A stretch of 64,000 nucleotides of DNA, from the NCBI RefSeq assembly GCF_000238335.3, contig NZ_AHCB03000012.1:124001-188000 (forward strand), read 5' to 3'. This document shows, piece by piece, positions 1-8,779 of this stretch (within the stretch, counting starts at the first letter, position 1; every line of letters begins with the position of its first letter). Origin of the DNA: Pseudoalteromonas marina (GTDB lineage: Bacteria > Pseudomonadota > Gammaproteobacteria > Enterobacterales > Alteromonadaceae). A model generated the notes under the pieces. The model worked only from the letters and a program-made list of their open reading frames with translations. It searched no databases and was not told the DNA's origin. The translations under genes and the position numbers were made by a program.

Positions 1-935
1 ATATTATTCACTCTAGTGCGATTGAGGGCGAAAAGCTTAATGCATTTTCGGTTCGCTCTTCGCTCGCTAAAAAGCTCAATATTAACGAAAAGCCTTATCC
101 CACAACTGTGCAAAGCGACAATCTTGCAGAAATTATGCTTGATGCAATAACTAACACAGATTCAGCGCTTGGTTTAGAAAGGGTGCTTAACTGGCATCGT
201 TTATTATTTGCAGATGAGCAAAGCTTGTTTACTAATATTGAGGGCGGCCAGTTGCGTGGCGGTGAGCCAATGCAGGTGGTATCAGGGCGTTTAGATAAAC
301 CGGTATTACATTTTACAGCGCCACCTAAAAAGTTAGTAAACAAAGAGCTGTCGCTTTTTTTTGATTGGTTCAACACCACGCAAAACGATCCACAAATAGA
401 CCCTTTTATTCGTGCTGCTATTGCACACTTGTGGTTTGTAACAATACATCCGCTTGAAGATGGTAACGGGCGCATAACACGTCTTATAACCGACCTGGCT
501 TTAGCACAAAAGTATGCAGAGTCTATTCGGTTTTATGCTATGTCGGTGGCTATTTTAGACGATCGAAAAAGCTACTACGAGGTGCTAGAGGCCACGCAGC
601 GTGGCGGGCTTTGTATAACACAGTGGATTAAATGGTTTTTAAATACGCTTAATAATGCGATACACCATACGCTTAAAAATATTGAGCAAACAGTTTTAAA
701 AACTAATTACTGGGCAAGTAAAGAGCAAACAAAACTAAGTGAGCAACAAGTAAAAGTAATTAATAAATTACTCGATGGCCAATTTGAGCACGGAATTAGT
801 GCCAGTCAGTATCAAAAGGTAGCTAAAGTCAGTCGTGCGACTGCCACACGGCATTTAGCCGATTTACAAACATTAGGTTTCATAACAAAAACAGCTGCCG
901 GTGGGCGCAGTACACGTTACACAGTTGCTCAATGA
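1..935 (+). CDS. Fic family protein (5' end outside window)
   Basis: The frame is open from base 3, so the start lies upstream and about 310 residues are visible. The first visible residues contain SSAIEGE, matching the (S/T)xxxE(G/N) autoinhibitory motif of Fic proteins with an N-terminal inhibitory helix. HPLEDGNGRITR is the canonical Fic motif, with the catalytic His and the anion-binding loop. The last roughly 80 residues look like a winged helix (ASQYQKVAKVSRATATRHL), suggesting DNA binding or autoregulation. Fic enzymes usually transfer AMP from ATP to a protein hydroxyl; the target here is unknown. No small antitoxin gene is seen beside it. The family call is firm, the substrate is not. 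Confidence 0.93.
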   Translation, partial: IIHSSAIEGEKLNAFSVRSSLAKKLNINEKPYPTTVQSDNLAEIMLDAITNTDSALGLERVLNWHRLLFADEQSLFTNIEGGQLRGGEPMQVVSGRLDKPVLHFTAPPKKLVNKELSLFFDWFNTTQNDPQIDPFIRAAIAHLWFVTIHPLEDGNGRITRLITDLALAQKYAESIRFYAMSVAILDDRKSYYEVLEATQRGGLCITQWIKWFLNTLNNAIHHTLKNIEQTVLKTNYWASKEQTKLSEQQVKVINKLLDGQFEHGISASQYQKVAKVSRATATRHLADLQTLGFITKTAAGGRSTRYTVAQ

Positions 936-2052
936 GGCAATTAAATGGCTATTTGACTCATTGATTGAGGCAAATAGGTGTGTTTAAGTTAAACGAGTAG
1001 TGCTGAATGCTTTAATTAAAGCGAAAGGTAAACTTTCGTCCATAATTTAAAAGCTTTGCTTTTAGGGCTTTAATGCACAAAGAGAAGCGAATGAGGAGTA
1101 AATGAGAAGCCAAGTGATGGTGTTAAGTGATCTTTTTATTACCACAGAGCACACCGAGGCGCTTCGCGCTACACAGAGAAAACATTAGTAATGTTAGTTA
1201 CTTCTCCGCATCTTTTTTCTTAACTTTTGGTGCTGAAACAATCACGTTTCAACCCCCGTAAAAGCGTTGCTTTTAAACGCCAGCAAGCTGCGCGTCTACC
1301 AGTAAATTGAACCTCTTTTTGAATAATAGGCTTTTAGGGCTTTAATGAACAAAGAGAAGCGAATGAGGAGTAAATGAGAAGCCAAGCCATTTGATTTATT
1401 GGTTTTTTAATCACGAGTCACTTAATCACTTCTCTAAAAGCGCAGCGTCTCTTACCCTCTTTGTGAATCATTGGTTTTAAAGATGTAATGCACAAAGGGA
1501 AGCGAATGAGAAGCCAGAGTGAATAGGGCTACTTTTAGCTTGGTTTTGTAGACGTAGAGCTTGCTCACGTTAGAAGCGCAGCTTCTTGCTAAAAAATAAA
1601 TATCACCACAGAGTACACCGAGGCGCTTACGGTTAAAAATCAAAGCGCGAAGTAAAATTGTGTCTGCGGATGTTTAAATTACAGTTTCCTATAATTTCAA
1701 AGCGGTAGTGCAAGCAAAATAATGAGGCAATTAACCCTACCATTTGCCTCATTTTATGAGGCAAATAGCGGTGTTTAAGTTTAACGAGTAGTGCTTGATG
1801 TTTTAATTAAAGCGTAAGGTAAACTTTGTTTCATAATTAAAAGCTTCGCTTTTCGCGCAAGCAAGCTTTGCGCCTACGGTGTTTGTTGCAAGCGCTGGTA
1901 TTTAATTACTGATCTTGAGCTTGCTCACGTTAGAAGTAAAGTTTCCCATTATTAAGCACAATCACTACCTCTAAAAGCGGAGCGTCTCTTACCCTCTTTG
2001 TGAATAATGGATTTTTAGGGCTTTAATGCACAAAGAGGAGTGAGTAGGGTTG
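936..2052. repeat. Gene-free mosaic of dispersed hairpin repeats
   Basis: This 1.1 kb has no credible gene. It is built from modules that recur at 9.95-10.69 kb and 23.6-24.1 kb. Module A is CTCTTTGTG...CACAAAGAG (full hairpins near 1459-1500 and 1998-2036, partial near 1065-1115 and 1330-1385). Module B is CCACAGAG(C/T)ACACCGAGG (near 1141 and 1603). Module C is AAAAGCGTTGCTTTT followed by AACGCCAGCAAGCTGCG (near 1259-1295). Module D is GAGCTTGCTCACGTTAGAAG (near 1556 and 1916). A larger direct repeat of about 130 bp begins GAGGCAATTAA at 934 and again at 1724 and runs through AAAGCTT(T/C)GCTTTT. Function unknown. Confidence 0.85.
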
Positions 2053-3648
2053 TTACTCTTTTGTTTGTAGCTTTTTAGCGCGTTCTTCTGCGTCTATTAG
2101 TGCTTGTGATTTAGGGGGGCGTTGTTTTTCTTCTATTTTGGGTTTTTCGGCTGAGTTTGGGTCCCAACTTGCGTCAAGTGATAGGTTGGCAAATGGGTTG
2201 CTGTTATCTGCTTTTTTAGGCTCGGCTTTTGCCTCAGATGCTTCTGGCTCTGGTTGAATTGTTTCACGGGTGTTTTGTGGCGCTGGTGGCTCCGGCTCAG
2301 TTTGTGTTGGCTCTGTTTTACGTGGTTTTTTCTTTTTGCCGGGGAGTGGTGCATTAGGATCGAACGTGCGCACTTCGGGCTCTTTAAAGTCGTGTTCAGT
2401 TTTAAATGCAGGCGCTTCTGGCTCGGATTTATCTAATTTAGTAGGTGTACTTGTTGGTAGCGGCTCAGGTGTTTGCTCTGCTGGTTGTTCAGTATTTTCT
2501 ATAGGCTTTGCTGGTGTTGGCTCTGGTTTTACTGGGCTGTGCTTACGCTGTTTTTTTACAGGTTTTGCATCTGGATCAAAGTCGCGTACTTGCGGTTCGT
2601 TAAAGCTGCTGGCGTTTTTAATACGCTCTAACGTAGTTTTAGCTGCGGCTTCAAACTCGGCGGTATTAGGTTGTTGTTTTTCTTCGCTTGGTTTGTCATT
2701 AGTAACGGCGTTGTTAGTAGGGGCCTTTGGCTCTGCTGCTTCTGCAGCCGATTGCTCACTGGGTGCCGGTGTTTTGTGTGTAGTTTTTGGTTGCTGTTGC
2801 TCTGAGGTTACATTAGCTGTTTGTTTTTCGGCGCTTTGTGTATTTTGTGTTTGCGTACTAACTGCTGTAACGGCTGCGCTGGCATTGGTTTGTTTTGCGC
2901 GGCGCAAACGAATGATCACCATTGCGCCAATAAGCACAACCAGTACTAATACAAAACTTGGTAATAATAACGAGCTAGGTTGCTGGCGCGCTGGTTGCGG
3001 AGTAATCACTGGCGCTGGTTTTATCACCGGCGCTACTGATGGCTCTGTGGGTTGTATAACCGGTGTCGCTTGCTCTGTTACTTGGCTTTGCGCTGGCTCT
3101 TGTACTTTTTTTGATCCTTCTTCAAGCATTTTTGCTGAGACTTGTTCACGTTTTTGAGTTGTTATTGGCTCTGCTAGCGTTTGGTTATCAGCTGTGTTGT
3201 TAGGCTCTTTCTTTTCAGTAGGTGTAGGTTGTGTAGGCTCTACATTAATGGTTACTTCGCTTGCGTTAGCGTCAATCATGTCGCTAATTTGCTGTTTTTG
3301 CTCATCGGTTAAGTTAAGTGTTTTTTCGTCAATTAGCCCATCGGTGGTTTGGATAGTGGGCTCAATAACCGGAGCAGGTTGCACATTGTTTGGTTGTGGT
3401 TGGGTTACTATTACGCTTTGCTCTGGCTCTTTTACTACTGGTTTAGGCTGAGTAAGTACTTGCTTAGTTTTGTTACAATGTTTTTTATAGTCACGCGCCG
3501 CTTTACGGTATTTTTCGCTTGTTTTGTTATTACTGTATTGCTGTACTTCTTGCTTTATAAGTATGCACATTGCTTCGTTATAAGCAGCGCTATTAACACT
3601 ATAAAATAAGGCAAAACAAAGCGTCAGGCGTGTGAGTAAAGTGGTCAT
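2053..3648 (-). CDS. Proline/glutamate-rich single-span membrane protein of unknown function
   Basis: The 531 residues start with a signal peptide (cut probably near residue 21). A short segment with two Cys (28 and 58) follows, then a Pro/Gln/Thr-rich linker and one strong transmembrane helix at about 226-247 followed by Arg/Lys. The predicted topology is therefore periplasmic N-half and cytoplasmic C-half. The C-half is low-complexity and carries a duplicated motif, FNEPQVRDFDPDA (about 349-361) and FKEPEVRTFDPNA (about 421-433), each followed by a Lys/Arg-rich patch. The layout loosely recalls FimV, but no LysM or TPR is visible and I do not recognise the family. It is preceded by ATG at 3648 and transcribed towards the repeat region. 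Confidence 0.75.
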   Translation of the reverse strand: MTTLLTRLTLCFALFYSVNSAAYNEAMCILIKQEVQQYSNNKTSEKYRKAARDYKKHCNKTKQVLTQPKPVVKEPEQSVIVTQPQPNNVQPAPVIEPTIQTTDGLIDEKTLNLTDEQKQQISDMIDANASEVTINVEPTQPTPTEKKEPNNTADNQTLAEPITTQKREQVSAKMLEEGSKKVQEPAQSQVTEQATPVIQPTEPSVAPVIKPAPVITPQPARQQPSSLLLPSFVLVLVVLIGAMVIIRLRRAKQTNASAAVTAVSTQTQNTQSAEKQTANVTSEQQQPKTTHKTPAPSEQSAAEAAEPKAPTNNAVTNDKPSEEKQQPNTAEFEAAAKTTLERIKNASSFNEPQVRDFDPDAKPVKKQRKHSPVKPEPTPAKPIENTEQPAEQTPEPLPTSTPTKLDKSEPEAPAFKTEHDFKEPEVRTFDPNAPLPGKKKKPRKTEPTQTEPEPPAPQNTRETIQPEPEASEAKAEPKKADNSNPFANLSLDASWDPNSAEKPKIEEKQRPPKSQALIDAEERAKKLQTKE

Positions 3649-3741
3649 AAGGGCGGTTAGCGTTTAAACATTAATAAGTTGATTTTAAGCGTAAAATTAA
3701 AAATTATCTAGGGGAGTATTACGCTTAATGGCGGGCGAATA

Positions 3742-3779
3742 TGGCTAAGCTTATTTGCTTCAATATTAAAGCTTAGCCA
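3742..3779. terminator. Perfect 11-bp inverted repeat between two minus-strand genes
   Basis: TGGCTAAGCTT at 3742-3752 pairs perfectly with AAGCTTAGCCA at 3769-3779 around a 16-nt loop. It lies just beyond the 3790-3814 hairpin downstream of dgt. There is no clear T-run, so it may be an accessory hairpin rather than a terminator. Confidence 0.45.
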
Positions 3780-3789
3780 GGCGGTTATT

Positions 3790-3814
3790 AAATAGCGCTG
3801 AGTAAGCGCTATTT
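3790..3814 (-). terminator. Likely intrinsic terminator of dgt
   Basis: AAATAGCGCT (3790-3799) and AGCGCTATTT (3805-3814) form a perfect 10-bp stem with a 5-nt loop. It lies immediately after the dgt stop codon when read on the minus strand and has A/T-rich flanks. Confidence 0.65.
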
Positions 3815-3816
3815 TA

Positions 3817-5283
3817 TTAGCTTATTACCATTAGGCTGCGGTATTCGTCGTAGGCAAATTGGTCGGTCATGCCGCTAATGTAATCTTGAATTAACCGGCA
3901 TCGGTAATAAAATTCGTAGGCTGCAAAGTGGTCGGGCTCTTCTTGCATGGCGTCTATGGCATGTTGGTAGCTGTTTAAGTGCTTTTTAGAGAGTTTTTTA
4001 ACAAGCCTTGATTCTATTAGTAGGCGTTTGTCGCCATTTAGTGCGCGTTTAAAGTCGTCGCTTGTTAATTGCAGTAGTGGTTTGTAGCTGTCGAGTAGGC
4101 CGTTAATGATTCTGTAGCCTTGTAGCTCAAGCTTTTCAACTTCTTTATCTGAAAACACATGCGCTTGGGCAACTTGTTTAAGCGTTTGTGTTACGGCGTG
4201 CAAGTGGCTTCGGTCTTCTAGTAGAGCATGGTTAAAGTCGCCGTGATAAATGGGTTCTATGTTTTCTATAAAGCGTTTTGCGGCATGATTAACTAGCGGG
4301 TGCAGCAGGGCTACACGTAGGTATATAAAAAATTCGCTATTAAAGTTATACGGTTGTGCTTTGGCACGCTCTAGTGCGTAGTTTACCGCTTTGCTAACAA
4401 AGTCTTGGTGTTCGGTGTCGTCAATGGTTAGGTTTATAAGTACTTTTTGATAGTGATTTTTAAGCACGGTGCACAGTAGCTCAATGGTTATTATGCCTTT
4501 TTCTACGGCGTCTTCTATGTCGGCTAGGCAGTACGATATATCGTCGGCGGCTTCCATTATGTAACTGGCCGGATGGCGACAGTAGGGCTCTATGGTTAAC
4601 TCGTTTTGTAATGCTTCAATAAAGGCTTTTTCACTGTAGTAGTAGCCTACTTTTTTCATTAAGTAGTTTTTATTTTGGGGTATGTCTTTTACATCAAGCC
4701 CTGCTGGGCGAGTATATTTTAAAATACCTGCACTTTGGCTGTAGGTTAGGTTAAGGGTTTGCAACGAGTGAATAATACGAATGCCCTGGGCGTTGCCTTC
4801 AAAGTTGCAAATGTCTTGCGCTAGGTGCTTAAAAATAACGCCTATGCCGGTGTTTGGCTCGCGGCATCGCTCGGGCGTTACACTGGCTAAATTAGTATTA
4901 AACCAGTGGTTTATTGCGGCTTCGCCAAAGTGGCCAAAAGGTGGGTTGCCAATATCGTGCATTAGGCAGGCCATTTCTACTAGGCTTTCGAGTGGGCGTT
5001 CTAGGTCGGTTAAGCCATAATCTTTTTGTTGCTCAAAGCTTAGGTTGGCAAAAATACGTTGTACAATAAAGCGCCCAACTTGTTGTACTTCAAGCGAGTG
5101 GGTTAACCTTGAACGCACAGCGGCGTTTCGCTCAAGCGGAAATACTTGTGTTTTTTGTTGCAAGCGACGAATAGCGGCGCTGTTCATTATGCGGCCACGG
5201 TCGCTTTCGAGCGCCATTTGTAAATTAGAGGTGGTTCTGTACATACGCGCGGGGGTTATTTTTTTACTAAAGTCGATGGTCAT
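3817..5283 (-). CDS. dgt: Deoxyguanosinetriphosphate triphosphohydrolase (dGTPase)
   Basis: The 488 residues match the length of E. coli-type Dgt (about 505) and its landmarks. RRLQQKTQVFPLE is followed by SRLTHSLEVQQVGR with metal-binding His62. MHDIGNPPFGHFGE supplies the H109-D110 pair of the HD phosphohydrolase domain, and EAADDISYCLADIEDA supplies the later Asp ligands. Such enzymes hydrolyse dGTP to deoxyguanosine and triphosphate in the cytoplasm, affecting dNTP pools; some family members restrict phage. The gene is monocistronic and its ATG is at 5281-5283. Confidence 0.95.
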   Translation of the reverse strand: MTIDFSKKITPARMYRTTSNLQMALESDRGRIMNSAAIRRLQQKTQVFPLERNAAVRSRLTHSLEVQQVGRFIVQRIFANLSFEQQKDYGLTDLERPLESLVEMACLMHDIGNPPFGHFGEAAINHWFNTNLASVTPERCREPNTGIGVIFKHLAQDICNFEGNAQGIRIIHSLQTLNLTYSQSAGILKYTRPAGLDVKDIPQNKNYLMKKVGYYYSEKAFIEALQNELTIEPYCRHPASYIMEAADDISYCLADIEDAVEKGIITIELLCTVLKNHYQKVLINLTIDDTEHQDFVSKAVNYALERAKAQPYNFNSEFFIYLRVALLHPLVNHAAKRFIENIEPIYHGDFNHALLEDRSHLHAVTQTLKQVAQAHVFSDKEVEKLELQGYRIINGLLDSYKPLLQLTSDDFKRALNGDKRLLIESRLVKKLSKKHLNSYQHAIDAMQEEPDHFAAYEFYYRCRLIQDYISGMTDQFAYDEYRSLMVIS

Positions 5284-5474
5284 CGGTGTCCTTGTTTTGT
5301 GGCGATGACTGGCAAGTTAAATGCGCGTTGTCATTCGTTTTTAATACTTACTAGTTAATATATACACCTAGAGGAGTTAGGTACAGGTGCTTGTATCATT
5401 TAAGGCCTGGCAATTGTATTATAAAGTTATATTTTTCAGTATTTAACGTATTTTAATGTAGGCGAGTATTTGTA

Positions 5475-6698
5475 ATGAAGTATGGATTTGTAAAGGCGAT
5501 GATGTGGGCACTTTTGGTGTTAACCAGCCATACGGCGTTTGCAGCAAAAGAGCAAACGGTAGTACTTGTGTCGATTGACGGTTTTAGGTGGGACTACATT
5601 GAAAAACACGGCGCACCTAATTTAAAAGCTATGGCTGATAAAGGCGTAAGGGCACAAAAGTTAATACCGGTTTACCCCACAAAAACGTTTCCTAATCATA
5701 TTTCTATTGTGACTGGGTTATTGCCAGTGAATCACGGCATTGTTGATAACAAATTTTGCGACAAAGCGCGTAATAACGAATGTTACAGCATGGGTAAAGC
5801 ATTAGGCGACAGCACGTGGGTAAAAGGCATTCCGCTGTGGAACTTAGCTAAAATGCAGGGGCTTAAGTCGGCGGCGTATTTTTGGCCTGAATCGGATGCG
5901 CGTTTTAATGGTATGACCCCCGACTATTTTTATCATTACTCTAAGCATAGTGAGTACCAAGGCCGGGTTGATCAAATTATTCAGTGGTTGAGCTTACCTA
6001 AAGCGCAGCGCCCTCGGTTTGTTGCGAGTTATTTTTCGTTAGTCGATAGCATGGGGCACGAATTTGGCCCCGATGCACCACAAACACGTGATGCAGTTAA
6101 ACAGCTCGATACGTTAATGAGGCAGTTACACGCGCGTTTAAGTAAATTAGAACAAGATGTGAACTTAGTGATTGTGTCGGACCATGGTATGGCGGTTGTT
6201 GATCCTGATAAAAGCATTTTGTTGAACACGTTACCTAGTGATGACGGTTTTATAGTTAAAAATACGGGGCCGCGTTTACTAATATATGCAAAACCCGAAA
6301 CCAGCGTAACCGACATAGCCAATTACAAAGCGCGTTTACGCGAGGCGGCAAATGGCCGTTATACAGTGTTAACTGATGAGCAGTTGGCTGGGTATCATTA
6401 TAATAAAGGGAGCCGAGTGGGCGATATTATAGTGCAAACTAACGCGCCTGCGGTATTTACCAGTAAGGGTAAATCGACTTATGTTGGCACACACGGTTAC
6501 GCTTACACAGACGACATGGCAGCCACGTTTATTGCAACTGGGCCTGCATTTAAACAAGGTGTAAGCCTTAAAAAAGTAAATAACCTCGACATATACCCGG
6601 TGCTTGCAAAAGTAATGGGCTTAAAGCTATTAAATAAGGTAGATGGCGATGGCAAAACGTTAATGCCAGCTATTAAGCAAAAGGTTGTTGTGCATTAA
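5475..6698 (+). CDS. Secreted alkaline-phosphatase superfamily nucleotide pyrophosphatase/phosphodiesterase (NPP-like)
   Basis: 407 residues with a signal peptide ending near AFAA (residue 24). VLVSIDGFRWD provides metal ligand Asp35, and YPTKTFPNH contains the nucleophile Thr71, characteristic of the ectonucleotide pyrophosphatase/phosphodiesterase branch rather than Ser-type phosphatases. DSMGHEFGP, IVSDHGM and GTHGY supply the remaining Asp and His zinc ligands. The expected role is periplasmic or extracellular hydrolysis of nucleotide phosphodiester or pyrophosphate bonds for phosphate or nucleoside scavenging. It is monocistronic, with a hairpin and a terminator downstream. Confidence 0.9.
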   Translation: MKYGFVKAMMWALLVLTSHTAFAAKEQTVVLVSIDGFRWDYIEKHGAPNLKAMADKGVRAQKLIPVYPTKTFPNHISIVTGLLPVNHGIVDNKFCDKARNNECYSMGKALGDSTWVKGIPLWNLAKMQGLKSAAYFWPESDARFNGMTPDYFYHYSKHSEYQGRVDQIIQWLSLPKAQRPRFVASYFSLVDSMGHEFGPDAPQTRDAVKQLDTLMRQLHARLSKLEQDVNLVIVSDHGMAVVDPDKSILLNTLPSDDGFIVKNTGPRLLIYAKPETSVTDIANYKARLREAANGRYTVLTDEQLAGYHYNKGSRVGDIIVQTNAPAVFTSKGKSTYVGTHGYAYTDDMAATFIATGPAFKQGVSLKKVNNLDIYPVLAKVMGLKLLNKVDGDGKTLMPAIKQKVVVH

Positions 6699-6732
6699 AA
6701 AGAGCGCATAACGCGCTCCAAAGGGACTAATA

Positions 6733-6770
6733 TCAATCCGCAAAATAGATCACTTAATTAAACGGATTGG
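6733..6770. repeat. CACTTAATTAA palindromic repeat, copy 1
   Basis: CAATCCG (6734-6740) pairs with CGGATTG (6763-6769) around AAATAGATCACTTAATTAA. Related sequences sit at 7685-7722 and 54220-54333, so this is a dispersed REP-like palindrome rather than a gene-specific site. Confidence 0.65.
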
Positions 6771-6787
6771 ACTAACAAAATAACGTA

Positions 6788-6815
6788 AGCGGGCATTACA
6801 TATGCCCGCTTTTTT
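6788..6815 (+). terminator. Intrinsic terminator between convergent genes
   Basis: AGCGGGCAT (6788-6796) pairs with ATGCCCGCT (6802-6810) and is followed by a run of T. It terminates the NPP-like gene and probably also helps stop the convergent metalloprotease transcript. Confidence 0.85.
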
Positions 6816-6823
6816 GTGCTCAT

Positions 6824-7567
6824 TTATTTAAAGTTAGCAATACTTGTTTTTGTAGCCGTTACAGTGCGAATTGCGTATGCCTGGTTTGTAATACCGTAAG
6901 GAATACCGTTTACGCTCCAATTTGGGTTAGAGAAGTAATCGTACTGTGTTGCGCTACCAAATACTTGTGGGTACGCCATGATACTTGCAAACTCGTTTTG
7001 TACACCGTGGCCCATGCCGTCAGTGTAAACACCACCCGACGTATCACCTTGTTTACGTGAATGCGCTAAGCCTTGGTTATGGCCTAGCTCGTGTACAAAT
7101 GTGCTTGCGCCACAGTCAATCGCTGTTATTGAGTACATACGATCGCTCATTGAGCTGTAAAGGTTGCCGTTTGTACCTTGCCCAACCCATGCTAAACCAC
7201 ATGAAATTAAGCCAGCACCTGCACTTTGACCCATACCTAGCACTGCTACCATATCGGCTTTCCAGCCTGTGCGTAGGTTATCTACGTAGCTGCTGTTTGT
7301 TACTGCATTAAGCCAATCTTCAGATGGAGTAATTGCGTAGTCGCCTAAGTTTTGCGAGCCCACTAAACGCAGCGTAATGTCTACGCCATTTTGGCTGTAA
7401 ACTTGATTACTAAACGCAATAAGCTGGTTAATTTTTGTATTAATATTGCTGGTTGCTGCAGCCGACTGGTCGGTATATAAAATACCAATATCGATTGTTT
7501 CTGCTTGAGCTGTGCTTGCAGCGCACAATGCAGCTGCTACTGCTGTTTTGATGATTACATTCTTCAT
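6824..7567 (-). CDS. Secreted metzincin (reprolysin-like) zinc metalloprotease
   Basis: 247 residues. The signal peptide ends at TAQA (about residue 22). The mature chain starts almost at once with the catalytic fold (IDIGILYTDQS). FVHELGHNQGLAHS gives HExxHxxGxxH zinc ligands His159, His163 and His169 with catalytic Glu160, and SIMAYPQ supplies the Met-turn. Cys123 and Cys152 may form a disulfide. There is no propeptide, unlike most metzincins. The upstream co-oriented gene encodes a probable membrane-tethered chaperone that could supply that role in trans. RBS AAGGA lies 9 nt before the ATG. Extracellular protein degradation is the likely job. Confidence 0.9.
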   Translation of the reverse strand: MKNVIIKTAVAAALCAASTAQAETIDIGILYTDQSAAATSNINTKINQLIAFSNQVYSQNGVDITLRLVGSQNLGDYAITPSEDWLNAVTNSSYVDNLRTGWKADMVAVLGMGQSAGAGLISCGLAWVGQGTNGNLYSSMSDRMYSITAIDCGASTFVHELGHNQGLAHSRKQGDTSGGVYTDGMGHGVQNEFASIMAYPQVFGSATQYDYFSNPNWSVNGIPYGITNQAYAIRTVTATKTSIANFK

Positions 7568-7684
7568 TGTTGTATTTCCTTACTCTTGTAGTGGTTAATA
7601 TAGTTATTATTAAATTTTGCTTAAGCATAACGAGCACGCTTAAGCAGCCATTTAATGGGGCTTAATATAAAAAATTAGGTAATA

Positions 7685-7722
7685 GCAATCCGCGATAGCA
7701 CTTAATTAAGCGAGCGGAATAA
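7685..7722. repeat. CACTTAATTAA palindromic repeat, degraded copy 2
   Basis: GCAATCCGC and GAGCGGAAT flank ATAGCACTTAATTAAGC. It shares the CACTTAATTAA core with 6733-6770 and lies between the protease gene and its probable chaperone gene. Confidence 0.5.
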
Positions 7723-7726
7723 GTGA

Positions 7727-8425
7727 TTAGCCGTCGGTTTTAGGGGCAAACATATCGGCAGCGTTATCGGGTTTTGGTTGTGGGGCACTTACGTCGTGCT
7801 CAATATGGCTTTTATATAAATCGCGTTTAGCGGCTATCCAGCCGTATTGGCCTTTGCTTTCAAATACGTAGTTACCAGAAGGCGCGGTAAATTGACCGTA
7901 TATAGCGTCTTTCCCAACGGTAAGTACCGTGTTGTGCATACGTCCGTCAACGCCAAGTACTTTTCCAAAAATACTTTTGTCACCATTGGCCGACTCAATA
8001 ACGTTAGTGACTTCGGCTGTATAAGTTTCGGTTGTTTGTGGAATAGCTAAATCAAAGTTTTCGCCTGTTTTTAGTGCTTGTAAAGTGGCTAAATCAAACT
8101 CTATGTACGCTTCGTTATTAAGATCGGTAGGCAGTACTTTGGCATTGGTAAGTACTGCTTTGGCACGATCTGATAAGCGGTTTACCGCGTCAAAGCTTTC
8201 AAATGGAGCTGTTTGTTCTATTTTAGGCGTGGCTTTTATAGGGTCTTTACTCATATCAATAGGCACAGGCGCTTTGGTTGTGCGTGTTTTTTGCAGATCA
8301 ATAGGAACAAAATCGATCGCTATTGGAGCAGTAGGCTCCTCGGCTTTTTTGGTCTCAATTACTCCTTTGTAAATGGCAAATGCGAGTACCGCAGTAGCAA
8401 TGGCAGCAATGATTAAACGCTTCAT
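7727..8425 (-). CDS. Probable membrane-anchored metalloprotease chaperone (CpaB-like)
   Basis: 232 residues. An uncleaved N-terminal helix (RLIIAAIATAVLAFAIYKG) is followed by a Pro/Thr-rich spacer. A C-terminal domain (about 95-215) follows with TYTAEVTNVIESANGDKSI, NTVLTVGKDAIYGQF and APSGNYVFESKGQYGWI. This strand pattern resembles the N-terminal beta domain that precedes reprolysin-type proteases in single-chain enzymes, and the CpaB chaperone of the Acinetobacter CpaA protease. It sits 159 bp upstream of the propeptide-less metzincin, in the same orientation. The role proposed is folding and guiding the protease to type II secretion; this is inference from resemblance and context. Confidence 0.6.
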   Translation of the reverse strand: MKRLIIAAIATAVLAFAIYKGVIETKKAEEPTAPIAIDFVPIDLQKTRTTKAPVPIDMSKDPIKATPKIEQTAPFESFDAVNRLSDRAKAVLTNAKVLPTDLNNEAYIEFDLATLQALKTGENFDLAIPQTTETYTAEVTNVIESANGDKSIFGKVLGVDGRMHNTVLTVGKDAIYGQFTAPSGNYVFESKGQYGWIAAKRDLYKSHIEHDVSAPQPKPDNAADMFAPKTDG

Positions 8426-8764
8426 TTGTTTCTCTTTTGGTGTTTTTGGTTAACTATTTGTTACGTTTTATACTAAGTGAGTAATTAGATCAAGTTTGGT
8501 TTTATAGTATTAATGTATTGTTTTTTGATTTTTTAAGTTGTTGTAAAGTAATGATTAGCTTATTTTTAGTACATTTTAGGTATTGCTTTTTGTAGGCTTT
8601 ATGCGGCCTGTGGCGCTTTTATAGGTACTTGTTTGTTTTTTAAAATGCAATAATTTAAAGGCTCAAAATTTTTTAAAATAAAAATGAAAATAATTCACGA
8701 TTCTTACACTAATAGTTAATTGCATTGTAAAAATGAGCAACGTATGTTGTGTGCATAAAAATAA
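8426..8764. other. Divergent AT-rich intergenic region
   Basis: 339 bp between the CpaB-like gene (minus) and benE (plus). It is strongly AT-rich and must hold both promoters. I could not assign convincing -35/-10 boxes or an operator, and no hairpin repeat modules are present. Confidence 0.5.
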
Positions 8765-8779
8765 ATGCAAGAGGGATAT

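Noticed and set aside
108..935. Fic start at base 108
   Set aside because: The GTG there is internal: the frame is open from base 3 and already encodes the SSAIEGE motif, so the real start is outside the window.
1452..1643. Minus-strand ORF inside the first repeat cluster
   Set aside because: Built from repeat modules, and module copies elsewhere do not keep the frame.
2270..3157. Long plus-strand ORF (295 codons) rich in Cys and Ser
   Set aside because: It is the antisense shadow of the low-complexity Pro/Glu gene at 2053-3648 and has an implausible composition.
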